A stretch of DNA of 64,000 nt from Typhlomys cinereus (taxonomy: Eukaryota > Chordata > Mammalia > Rodentia > Platacanthomyidae): the NCBI GenBank assembly GCA_023101885.1, contig JALPQD010000017.1:1471428-1535427 (forward strand), given 5' to 3'. Shown piece after piece: positions 24,601 through 37,494 of the stretch (position 1 is the stretch's first letter; each line of letters starts with the position of its first letter). The position numbers and the translations under genes were made by a program. The notes beneath the pieces were generated by a model that searched no databases, was not told the DNA's origin, and was given only the letters and a program-made list of their open reading frames with translations.

Positions 24601-26188
24601 TTTATAGTTTAATAAAATTAGTGATTTTATTTTAATTATAGGTCATTTCTTGGTCATGATAATAATTTAATTTTACTGTTTCTATAGGAAATATATATTG
24701 ACTGTGAACATTGACCCTTTTAAAAATTTAAGTCCAAAAATCCCAATATGAAAAGGCTGCCTCTTGTAACAATCTAGGAAAAATGTATGGAGACTGCGCT
24801 ACTTAAAAATGAATCTGTCTTGTAGTAGAGTTAATTTATGTTATCGTGAATAATTTTCTAAAATATGAAAATATAAAGAAGATTAAAAATAGCTTAATAA
24901 CATAAAAGTTATTAACATGCTGGTATATGTTATGCTAGTCTTTTTTCTACATCTATATGGACTTTACATACATATTCTCATTCATATTTAATAGGCAGAC
25001 AGAAAGCTTATTTTGTTACTAAACGTAACTGTTTTTGATATGTGGATCAGTAAATAATTCCCTTGTAGCAATGCACAAAAAAAGGTTAAGTGTTTTGGTT
25101 CTAAGTTGTAGTCACTCTGAGGTCGGAACCACATCCTTGCTTGTACCAAGGTGGGAGGCAGTGTTCCCAGCTCCCGAGAAGCATCCTGATCCCATCTGCT
25201 CTGCTGAGAACATCTGTCGCTCGCGCAGTCCCAGCACATAGCGCTGCCCACCACCGGGAGACCCTGCCGTAGACCCACACCTGGGTGTCTTACTTTTTCC
25301 CTTTAACGATAGAAAAGCTTTTACCTTTTCGGAGGACATTGAACGAGTCCCTTGAACCCCCTGCCTGTTCCCCTGAGCACCTTGCCCCTGCGTGCCTGTG
25401 TCTTTGTGTCTGCACGCTGGACTGTAGGGGGAATTTGGTATTGCTGGAGAGTCTCGGCAGGAGCGGGGCAGGTGCAGGCGGATGCTTGGGGCCAGCTTGT
25501 CAGCACCGCCACTGTTTATCTTACGCTTAATAATGCCCTCGAGTGTCAGTTGCAAAGGTGTTTAAAGTTTTTAAATTTAAAGGATGATGTTTTGAATTGT
25601 AAGTTTAGCAATTTTAAAAATATACTTGATAATTTGAAAAAAAAAAACCCATAATGCAAACATTTTGCTGTGAGGTTCTTTTATCTAAAACTTTGAGTTC
25701 AAAATCCTTTTCAAAAATGCTACTGTTAGAAATGATGAAACAAATGGCCCAGCAGGTCAGGCATCAGAATGATACTTGGCACCCCGAGCTTAATTCCAGT
25801 GCCCCACTGAAAGGTGGCCTCCTCTCTGTTTCTCTCCCCTGTCTTTTCTCCCCTTCCCCTCCCTCCCTGTCTCCCTCCCTGTCTCTCCTAGCTGCCTTTC
25901 TCTCTCCTTCTCTCCTTCTCCCTTTCTCCCTCTCGTTCTCACGCTCTTTCCCTTTCCCTCTTCCGCTCCATCCCTCTCTTTCTATTTCCTAAATAAATAA
26001 AAAGGAAATGATTAAAGAATTCTCTCTAGGCTACTCATTTTCACTTTCTTCTCGTGCACTTTGGAAATTTAAAGCAAAAGGCAATGAGTTGAGCCTTGAG
26101 TTCTTTGATTTTAGATCTAATACATTTTTATATTTAAGGGTAAAGGGAATGAGTCTTAATGGTTTGTTGTTTTTCAGTTCAGTGTGTG

Positions 26189-26244
<56 letters not shown>

Positions 26245-27293
26245 TGTATTTGTGAGTGGATGCATGAAGGCATGCATATATATACGTATATATAGTGCAT
26301 GTGTGTGAAGCCCCAGGTCTCTGTTGGGTGTCTTTCCTTGATCACTGTCCACCGTGTGCTAGAGCTGGGTTTGCACTGAACTTGCAGGTTACTGATTGAC
26401 ATGTCAGCGACAGCTCTTCCTTCATGCTGGTTTCGAGCTCGCCCTGCCCTGCTTGGCTTCCTGCGTGGACTCTGGGGTTCTGACGTACTCAGATCCTTTT
26501 GCTTGCAGGGCAGGGCAGGCACTTTATTGACCGAGCCATGAGCTCAAACCTCAAGTTCATGAAGTTACTTTTCTCCATCTTAATTCTTTGAGAACCAAAG
26601 ATGCTTTGAGTCAGCTTTTCCTTCTAAATCTTCATAATGTAGCAACTAGAGTTAGGAGACAGAGAATAATTATCTGCACAGTAGGATGTATGTGTGTACA
26701 TATTCTACTATTGAGTATTGTATTAGATGGTAGGGGTCTGCGGTCACTCCCTTGCAGTATTGCATTAGATGGTAGGGGTTGGTGGTAACTCTAAATATGT
26801 GCCCATTCAATTGGCAAATAACATAAAGGAATCATTTTGAAAATGTAAAATAATTTGATAATTTCAGTGGGGCTTAGTAAAATTAGTGAGAAAATTCAGT
26901 TGCAACTTTATTTTTTTCTTCACTTTTCATGTATAATTATCATTTAAGTGTACAAACTATTGGTAGCATCTTGGTGACACCTTGTGGCCTTTTAGGGCAA
27001 TGACGGCTATTTGTTTTTATGTGAACTTTAGCTGCTCTTTTTTTCTTAACCAATTATTTATTACAGTGTTTCAAGGATTAGTTTTTTTTTTTTTGGTTAA
27101 GATTTAAAAATTATGACATTTATTTATCGTGTGTGTGTGTGTCTGTATATGTGTGTGTTTATGTGTGTGCGTGTCTGTGTCTGTGTGTTTGTATGTGTCT
27201 ATGTGTGTTTGTGTGTTTATGTGTGTGTGTTTGTGTGTGTATGTCTGTGTGTGTATATGTGTGTTTGTGTGTATGTGTTTATATATGTGTGTT

Positions 27294-27328
<35 letters not shown>

Positions 27329-30300
27329 GGCACACGCGCAACCCAGAGTACATGGAGAATGGAGGGCAGCATGCGGCAGTCAGTTCTTTCCTTCTGCCAC
27401 TTGACCCTGGGGATTGGCTTTGCTATTTCATTTTAAAATGAGTCCCTGCTGCGTAGTTTTCCTGATCAGAGATCAAATCACTAAACACTAAATCGCATTT
27501 CTCATCTTGCTAGATTAATGCTCTGCTTAGTATGTTGCCGAGAGCACGTCAAGGAACTGACTGTGGTGTCTGGTACTGTCCACTCAGTGGACAGAGCCCG
27601 TCCTCAGACGTCCTTTGTAGTATTGCATTAGATGGTAGGGGTCGGCAGTCACTCCCTTGCAGTATTGCATTAGATGGTAGGGGTCGGCGGTCACTCCCTT
27701 GCAGTATTGCATTAGGTGGTAGGGGTCGGCGGTCACTCCCTTGCAGTATTGCATTAGGTGGTAGGGGTTGGCGGTCACTCCCTTGCAGTATTGCATTAGG
27801 TGGTAGGGGTCGGCGGTCACTCCCTTGCAGTATTGCATTAGGTGGTAGGGTCGGCGGTCACTCCCTTGCAGTATTGCATTAGGTGGTAGGGGTCGGCGGT
27901 CACTCCCTTGCAGTATTGCATTAGGTGGTAGGGGTCGGCGGTCACTCCCTTGCAGTATTGCATTAGGTGGTAGGGGTCGGCGGTCACTCCCTTGCAGTAT
28001 TGCATTAGGTGGTAGGGGTCGGCGGTCACTCCCTTGCAGTATTGCATTAGATGGTAGGGGTCTGCGGTCATTCCCTTGCAGTATTGCATTAGATGGTAGG
28101 GGTCGGAGGTCACTCCCTTGCAGTATTGCATTAGGTGGTAGGGGTCGGTATTGTATTAGGTGGTAGGGGTCGGCGGTCACTCCCTTGCAGTATTGCATTA
28201 GGTGGTAGGGGTCGGCGGTCACTCCCTTGCAGTATTGCATTAGGTGGTAGGGGTCGGCGGTCACTCCCTTGCAGTATTGCATTAGGTGGTAGGGGTCGGC
28301 GGTCACTCCCTTGCAGTATTGCATTAGGTGGTAGGGGTCGGTATTGCATTAGGTGGTAGGGGTCGGCGGTCACTCCCTTGCAGTATTGCATTAGGTGGTA
28401 GGGGTCGGCGGTCACTCCCTTGCAGTATTGCATTAGGTGGTAGGGGTCGGCGGTCACTCCCTTGCAGTATTGCATTAGGTGGTAGGGGTCGGCGGTCACT
28501 CCCTTGCAGTATTGCATTAGGTGGTAGGGGTCGGTATTGTATTAGGTGGTAGGGGTCGGCGGTCACTCCCTTGCAGTATTGCATTAGGTGGTAGGGGTCG
28601 GCGGTCACTCCCTTGCAGTATTGCATTAGGTGGTAGGGGTCGGCGGTCACTCCCTTGCAGTATTGCATTAGGTGGTAGGGGTCGGTATTGTATTAGGTGG
28701 TAGGGGTCGGCGGTCACTCCCTTGCAGTATTGCATTAGGTGGTAGGGGTCGGCGGTCACTCCCTTGCAGTATTGCATTAGGTGGTAGGGGTCGGCGGTCA
28801 CTCCCTTGCAGTATTGCATTAGATGGTAGGGGTCGGCGGTCACTCCCTTGCAGTATTGCATTAGGTGGTAGGGGTCGGCGGTCACTCCCTTGCAGTATTG
28901 CATTAGTGGTAGGGGTCTGCGGTCTCCCTTGCAGTATTGCATTAGATGGTAGGGGTCGGAGGTCACTCCCTTGCAGTATTGCATTAGGTGGTAGGGGTCG
29001 GTATTGTATTAGGTGGTAGGGGTCGGCGGTCACTCCCTTGCAGTATTGCATTAGGTGGTAGGGGTCGGCGGTCACTCCCTTGCAGTATTGCATTAGGTGG
29101 TAGGGGTCTGCGGTCACTCCCTTGCAGTATTGCATTAGATGGTAGGGGTCTGGTGGTCACTCCCTTGCAGTATTGCATTAGATGGTAGGGGTCGGCAGTC
29201 ACTTCTTTGCAGCTATTGCATTAGGTGGTAGGGGTCTGCGGTTACTCCCTTGCAGTATTGCATTAGATGGTAGGGGTCTGGTGGTCACTCACGTGCCCAA
29301 GTCTGTGTTTGGTCTTGCAGGTAGTTGTTTTATGAAATTACTACTAATTGGGTGAAGTATTTTCTTGTCTTCATGGTAAAGCCTTGTAGGATCAGATCAG
29401 GACATGCCTCCTATTTCTAATAGCTAAAGTTTGGTAAATAAGCCCATGTTTAATCTCATCTTTAGCCTTCAGACCTGTAGATCTCCGTCATGTCTCTCTT
29501 AAACTTTCCTCTTTCAAACCAAACTGGGGGGAACTAACATCTGGTGAGTTACCAGTTTCTTGAGAGCTCTGGCAACCTAATTCTTAGTGTTTTCAACTAG
29601 TGCCATGTGTCTTATTTCACGTTAAACCGAATGTCCTATTATAGGCATTTTATGAAAGTCGATATTTATACCACAGCTACTAATGTTAGTACATTCATCT
29701 TATGTGAGTTGAAATACTGAAATGTGGTCTTTCAGCTTATTACCAGGAAGCATTGGTGAAACCACCTTTTATCACGTTTGCTCTTTCATTGAAATTGTGA
29801 GTAGTTTCTGAAAAAGTTGGGAAATAATTTAATCCCTTGTGGTGTTTTTCAGAACCTGGAAACCCAGATAGTGAAGTGGACCTTCCAGTTGAAGACAGGC
29901 AGGCACGAGGCTGCGGCGGCGCGAGAGGCAGGCAAGCAGAAGGCTGCAGCGCTGCGAAAGGCCTCCAGAGTTTACAAGCAGAGGCTGGAGCATTTCACAG
30001 GGGACATCGAGCACCTTACGTCCCAAATTAAAGATCAGGTAGGGATTGATGCCAGATGCCTGAGTTAGTGGTTTTATTCTTATCAGTCACCTTTTATACA
30101 GTCAGCTGCCATTGATAGTATAGACTTTCATTTTGAAAAATTATACACAGTGTAAAATTTGGGCAGGTGAGATGGCTCTGAGTAAAAGCACTGGAGGTCT
30201 CTGGAATCCACATAAAGTTGAACAGAGAAAACCAGCTCCGCGAAGTTACCTCCAGCATCCACGTGCACACCTGGCGCACACGCGCCCCTCACAGTAAGTA

Positions 30301-33300
30301 AGAGAACAGATAAAATATGAACAATTTGAATTGTATCAGCATTTCTTCGAGACTGTTACTGAAAAGAAATGTTCAATAAACCCCCTTTCTTCCCCCTGCC
30401 GCATTCTGTGGCCAACTGAGGGCCAATCTTCTTTTCCTCTTGGACATTAGAGTGCACATTAGCATAGTAAAGGCCCTGAGAAGGCTTTCAGAAATGGAGT
30501 GAGATGAGGGTAGGAATTCCCACGCGTAACCACAAAACCTTCTTTAACCCACAAAGTAGCTCTTGGAAGTGGTTCTGAGAAAATATCAGTTTGGGAAATG
30601 CTGATTTATGTTATTAAACCATATGATTTTATTCAGTAATTCACTTCATTTACTCTCTGCAATGCATTTAAAACCATATGCTGACGTAAACAAAACATGT
30701 GAAAGATATCTTCGTGCATAATACAGAGTTGAACAAATAGAGTTAATGCTTTGTTGTTTTTGACAAATCATTATTTTCAACTTATTTGCCAACTATTAAA
30801 ATATTTTTTTATTAAATGTCTCTCTAGTGTCCTACCTCTTAAGAACTTACAGCTTATAGAAATCTCTACTAAGAAGCTGTTAAAAATGAAAACAGACTTG
30901 TATAAAAGCTCATGCAAGCAGAACAACTTAATATTTCATATGCTGAATATTACCATCTTAAGGCCCTAATAGCTAACTTACATTCAAAGGAATTTAGCTA
31001 GATAAAAGAGTCGGAGACTTGCTGGGGAGTCTGCAAGTTGTAACCAAGTTCAATACCTGCGGTTACCTGCGGTTACTTTTGCGTGGTAACCCACAGCACT
31101 GACGTCCTTGGGTTTTCCTGTGGCGTCAGCAGAGCTCCGTGTGGAGGTGGAAAGGCTCCACACCGTCGACCTTGTGACCTTATGTCCGGCACTCACCTGG
31201 CGTCCGCTGTGTTACCCGTGAGCTCCTGGTCTATACTGTTTGAGCTACTAGGAGGGAAGCCCGGGAAGCGGGGAGATGGGAGCTGGGGGACTCACTTCCC
31301 ATGCTCCCTTTTCACCCCCCCATTCTCCCAGGGTGGTGTTGAGCTGCCATTCTTCCCTGTTCACCATCCCAGGCTCCTCTGAAGGTCTGGTTCTAGTCGG
31401 AACGGTTTCAGCAGTGGGAGAAAGGTGCTGGGAGTGTGCGTTGTGTCTTTTAGTGAGGACAAGTCAAGAAGAAAGGAGACTTTGCATGTTCGGGGCGGTG
31501 CTCAGAGCAAGATGCTCTCCCCCTGTGATTCTAACACTGAAGAGTTTTCCAGGTTCCTTCTTTGAAAATTGAGTAGATCCTAACTTTGCATCTGTAGTTT
31601 AGTTGGCCCATTCTTTTTTTTTTTAAGCAAAGAGAAATAAAGGTAGGCACTTAAAAATGTCCCTATAGGAAGGCGGCTTCATTATCATTGAGAATATGAC
31701 ACAACTTGCAAGCTTTTCTCCATGTGACTCATAGAACTTCACATCTGTAGTTTAGATGGGCCATTGTTTTAAAAAGCAAAAAGATTGGCCACCTTAAATA
31801 AGAAGGGCCTTCATCATTGACTGCTTCCATGTATTATATTATTATTATATTATATATAGGAAATGTATAAATTTCTAGTAAAACTTACAAAATTCTTACT
31901 TTATATTTATTTTTTAATTTATATAATTGTGATGTATATCTTAAAAATCTCATTTTATAATGTCTGTTATACTCTTTTTTATTGCATAATTCAATGTGAA
32001 AATAAGATACTAGTCTTTCATAATATTTCAAAAATGTTTCTGTAAAAAAAATCTTGCACATAGAAGATATTTGATAGATTTTTTTCAATGAATGAATAAA
32101 TGAGGGAAAGTGTAGATGGACGTACCCGGAACAATATACAGTAAGACACTGTATTTGTCTTTTACCATTTCCAGGTTTTTTGATTTGCAGTTAACAGGCT
32201 CTGCCGTACTCCATCCAGCGAAGGTGTTTCCTGTAGAATGTAAAGCTACTACCTTTGCTCTGGCTCTGGGATGGATCTTCAGAGCCTTTTGATAGTTGTT
32301 GGAGAATGCGCTGTATTCTGGACACTGTTCAAGCCTTAGATTCACAGCAGTGACCCAAACAGGCAGAACTCCTTCTTCATGGAGCGCACATTCAGACTGG
32401 CTGGGCTCCTAATGCCACTTTCTTTGCTGATATTGCTAGTGTTTGAGGCTGGCTGTATGAGCTCAAGAGAGATTACCAAAGCTGCATTCTTAAGTACTCT
32501 GGTTGCGTGGCACGGATGTTCTCCTCTTGTGCACACGTGGTCGTGTGAAGAATGCATGAAGAATGCAATATGAAAAGAGGGAAAGTTCAGTAAATAGGAC
32601 ATCATCACCATTAATTGTAGAATATTATTTAAAAATAAGCACATTAGCATCCTTTACCATGCTAAGTTTGAACTATACCATGTGCATAAAATTACAGTAA
32701 TGCACATCTTTTATTAGTTTACTTTAAAACTCTGCAATATTCAAAGTCGTACACTAATTTTTTGCTATGCTAGAAGTTTCGTATTTTCCTGGAAGGATGC
32801 TTTCTTATTTATAATATATCTGTGTTGAGGGACATTTAAAAAAACAAACATTTTTGCCTTACAAGATGAGTACTCTTCATATTCTTCAGGAGGCCAAGTT
32901 GTCTGAAACGGTTTCTGCTTCCAATGCCTGGAAAAGTCATTACGAGAAAATCGTAATAGAAAAAACTGAGTTGGAAGTTCAGATCGAAACAACGAAAAAG
33001 TAAGCAAGAATTTAGGATCTTTATATGGTGTAGTAAGAAGTAATTTTAGTTGTTCAATGGTTTATACCTTTGTACTTCTGGGTTTTGTGTGGTAAAGGTG
33101 CACTTTGTCATTCTGCAAACTTTTCCTATACTACAATGAGCAGTAATAAGAGTGATTACTGGTTAAAAACATATCGACTCCCATTGTCAAAAGTCCAACT
33201 TATCAATTAATATTCTTATTTGAGTATGTATCACCTAACATTTGTCAAAAAGTTGATACTTTAAGTATTTTTTTCAGTTAACATGTCAATAGCAGTTTAT

Positions 33301-36300
33301 GATACATAAATGCTTTGACTCTTAGCAACTAGTGTTCTATGATTTAAATGATTTCAATGCATAACATAAAAATCAATGAGTAAATTATCTCTGTTTTGTG
33401 CTCTGAATTACTGCTATGGCAGCAATAATAAACCTTCATGTTTGATTTTGAATGTTTTATTTTCTGTACATGCTGTCAGAGTTCATCATTATAAAGTGCT
33501 AGCATGCAATTTGCTTCTAAAGATCAGGCATTATTACTTGGCTTGATCCTTTCTTCAGATTAACTGTATTTGTGTATACCTGTGTGTAACCAAGCGAGAC
33601 GGCACACCATGCGTGCGTGCTGTGTGTAACTGACTGAGACGGCACACCGTGCGTGCGTGCTGCGTGTAAGTGAATGAGACGGCACACCGTGCGTGCGTGC
33701 TGCGTGTAAGTGAATGAGACGGCACACCGTGCGTGCGTGCTGCGTGTAACTGACTGAGACGGCACACCGTGCGTGCTGCGTGTAACTGACTGAGACGGCA
33801 CACCGTGCGTGCGTGCTGCGTGTAACTGAATGAGACGGCACACCATGCGTGCGTGCTGCGTGTAACTGAATGAGACGGCACACCATGCGTGCGTGCTGTG
33901 TGTAACTGACTGAGACGGCACACCCTGCCTCCTGTGTGTAACTGAATGAGACGGCACACCGTGCGTGCGTGCTGTGTGTAACTCGGTGAGACGGCACACC
34001 ATGCGTGCGTGCTGTGTGTAACTGAATGAGACGGCACACCATGCGTGTGTGCTGTGTGTAACTGACTGAGACGGCATACCATGTGTCATAGTTAAGCACA
34101 GGTGTCAATTTGACTCTTGAGGGTTACCGCTCTGGGCACAGTTGTAGAGAGTTGATGGTTGAGTTAAGCCCAGAGCAAACCTGAAGGAGATTGTCTGGCT
34201 GCTGGGGAAGACCCAGCCCATTATGGGTGGGATTAGGCCCTGGATAAATCACAGAGAGCTGGTTGAGAGAGTTGGCATCCTTCTGTATACTTGGCCAGAC
34301 ATGCTGGTCTGGCAAGTAAGGATTGTCCATCTCTCAGCTGTTTTGGTGGCCAGTTCCCTCAGCCCTGGTGATGGTGCATGCTCTCCTGTCAAGCTGGACT
34401 AAGAACTGTAACCAGACTGTCGTAGGAAAGTAAACTCCTTGTTCCCTTAAGCTGTGTTCTGGTCATTTATCAGCAACCATGCAGGCGGACTGCAACACCA
34501 TGCGTGTGTGCTGTGTGTAACTGACTGAGACGGCACACCATGCATGCGTGCTGTGTGTAACTGAATGAGACGGCACACCATGCGTGCATGCTGTGTGTAA
34601 CTGAATGAGACGGCACACCATGCGTGCGTGTTGTGTGTAACTGAATGAGACGGCACACCAGGTGTGCCTCCTGTGTGTAACTGAATGAGACGGCACACCA
34701 TGCGTGTGTGCTGTGTGTAACTGGATGAGACAGCACACCAGGTGTGCCTCCTGTGTGTAACTGAATGAGACGGCACACCATGCGTGCATGCTGTGTGTAA
34801 CTCGGTGAGACGGCACACCATGCGTGCGTGCTGTATGTAACTCGGTGAGATGGCACACCATGCGTGCGTGCTGTGTGTAACTGAATGAGACGGCACACCA
34901 TGCGTGTGTGCTGTGTGTAACTGACTGAGACGGCACACCATGCGTGCGTGCTGTGTGTAAGTGAATGAGACGGCACACCATGCGTGTGTGCTGTGTGTAA
35001 CTGAGACGGCACACCATGCGTGCCTCCTGTGTGTAACTGAATGAGACGGCACACTATGCGTGTGTGCTGTGTGTAACTGGATGAGACAGCACACCAGGTG
35101 TGCCTCCTGTGTGTAACTGAATGAGACGGCACACCATGCGTGCGTGCTGTGTGTAAGTGACTGAGACGGCACACCATGCGTGTGTGCTGTGTGTAACTGA
35201 GACGGCACACCATGCGTGCCTCCTGTGTGTAACTGAATGAGACGGCACACCATGCGTGTGTGCTGTGTGTAACTGGATGAGACAGCACACCAGGTGTGCC
35301 TCCTGTGTGTAACTGAATGAGACAGCACACCATGTGTGCATGCTGTGTGCCTCCTGTGTGTAACTGAATGAGACGGCACACCATGCGTGCATGCTGTGTG
35401 TAACTCTGTGAGACAGCACACCATGCGTGCGTGCTGTGTGTAAGTGACTGAGACGGTACACCATGCGTGCGTGCTGTATGTAACTCGGTGAGACGGCACA
35501 CCATGCATGCGTGCTGTGTGTAACTGAATGAGATGGTACACCATGCGTGTGTGCTGTGTGTAACTGAATGAGACGGCACACCATGCGTGTGTGCTATGTG
35601 TAACTGACTGAGACGGCACACCATGCGTGCCTCCTGTGTGTAACTGAATGAGACGGCACACCGTGCGTGCGTGCTGTGTGTAACTGAATGAGACGGCACA
35701 CCGTGCGTGCGTGCTGTGTGTAACTGACTGAGACGGCACACCGTGCGTGCGTGCTGTGTGTAACTGACTGAGACGGCACACCGTGCGTGCGTGCTGTGTG
35801 TAACTGACTGAGACGGCACACCAGGTGTGCCTCCTGTGTGTAACTGACTGAGACGGCACACCATGCGTGCGTCCTGTGTGTAACTGAATGAGACGGCACA
35901 CCCTGCGTGCATGCTGTGTGTAACTGAATGAGACGGCACACCATGCGTGCGTGCTGTGTGTAACTCGGTGAGACAGCACACCATGTGTTATGGTGCCTGG
36001 TCCCTTCAGTGTGGAGCAGTGGAGATTGTTCTGTCTCTTTGACATCGTTCTTGTGCCTAATCTTGTTGCTCTGATCGGTAGCCTTGGTGCCTCTTGTTGG
36101 TTCTGTGAGTTCCATCACCATTTGTAAGAACATTATATAGAATAATTACGGAAACACTTAAGATGTATTAAGTAAAAATTTCTATGCTTTCATTTACTTC
36201 ATAAAGGCAAATCACTAATCTTTCGGAAGATTTGAAGAAAGTGGAAGCCAATGGGAAAAATTCATGTGAAGAAATTCTTACAAAACTACATGCCCTTGAA

Positions 36301-37461
36301 TATGAAAGTGAAACTCTGAATCTTGAGAATATAAAATTAAAGGTAGTGTGTTTGTGTGTGTGTGTGTGCACGTGCATGCGTGCACTCATGTGCATGCGCG
36401 TCTGCATTTTCTTATGTCAGTCCGGTCAGCTGAGTAACAGTAGCTTGGAGTAGCATGTTCAAGTAATACACTGTATTATATTGGTCTTTTATGTTTCTTG
36501 TGACATAGTATTTTTAAATAGATAACTTACAAATCTGTCAAATTTCTCTTGTGTATATGTATATATCCACACATACTTCTTTTTACACATTCATAAAGTT
36601 TGAATTTAATAGTTATCTATACAGAGACTTGTTTAAATTTTATTTAGCAGTCTAAAATTAAGCTTATGAAGCTGAACAACACTGTCTTTGTCTCAGCTTT
36701 TAAAAAATATATTTATCATCTAATTTTTGCAGTTAAATGAATCATCCAAAATGACATTAAGTCAATAAAACTATTTCTAGGTGTCATGGTTACCATAGAA
36801 TACAACTTCAGGCCTGGTCTGTTTGAAACCAGAAAGTATGTTCTTGGCTGCTTCATAACCAGAAAGAATTTTCCAAATGAGTCAGGTCCAAGGGGTGATT
36901 GGTTTGTGTGTATCCCAGAAGAGATGGGAAGGAGGTTTTTAGACTTTCTGAGAAAAAGAAGCTGAGTTCTCAGTCAGCCAGAGATGCACGTGACGGATGA
37001 GACCTCACTAAAGATGAGGGTGCTTGTTCAGTTACGCAGCATGGCTGCTGGGGGCAGAAAGGACTCGTTCGAGCTGTGCAGTCTAGTTTATGGGTAAGGA
37101 AAAAGAAGAACACGTCAGCATAGTATCATAAACATAAAATACATGTTAAAGAAATTTGCACAATAATTATTGTTTTTTATGTTTGTAAAGTTTATGTTGT
37201 CCTTGTATTTAGGATTACTTAAAAGATGTACATTTAGGGGCTGGAGAGGTGGCTCAGGGGTTAAGCCTCCGCCTTACAGGCGGAAGGTCCTGAGTTCGGA
37301 TCCCAGATCCCACGTATAGACGCCAGGGCGGAAGCGGGGGCGGCCTGCGCTTCTGGTCCTGGTAGGGCGGAGCCTGTGAATCCCGGGGCAGAAGGAGGTG
37401 GAGGTGTCCATGGTGGTTCGCGAGTTTGTCCGTGGTTCTACACACACATACACGCACACAG

Positions 37462-37494
<33 letters not shown>

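Noticed and set aside
27584..28984. Repeat-protein-like frames ([14 protein letters not shown] or [14 protein letters not shown] units) over the 42-bp repeat
   Set aside because: The unit length is a multiple of three, so open frames arise automatically on both strands. The array is inside an ODF2L intron with no splice context for them.
27611..29293. Resemblance of the arrays to a CRISPR array
   Set aside because: Units are joined head to tail without unique spacers, and the window is a mammalian genome.
34447..36045. A 532-codon minus-strand open frame (and similar 504- and 190-codon frames) over the 40-bp repeat
   Set aside because: The frame exists because the repeat unit lacks stops in all three minus-strand frames; the overlapping frames give the same permuted peptide, and there is no promoter, splice or codon signal.
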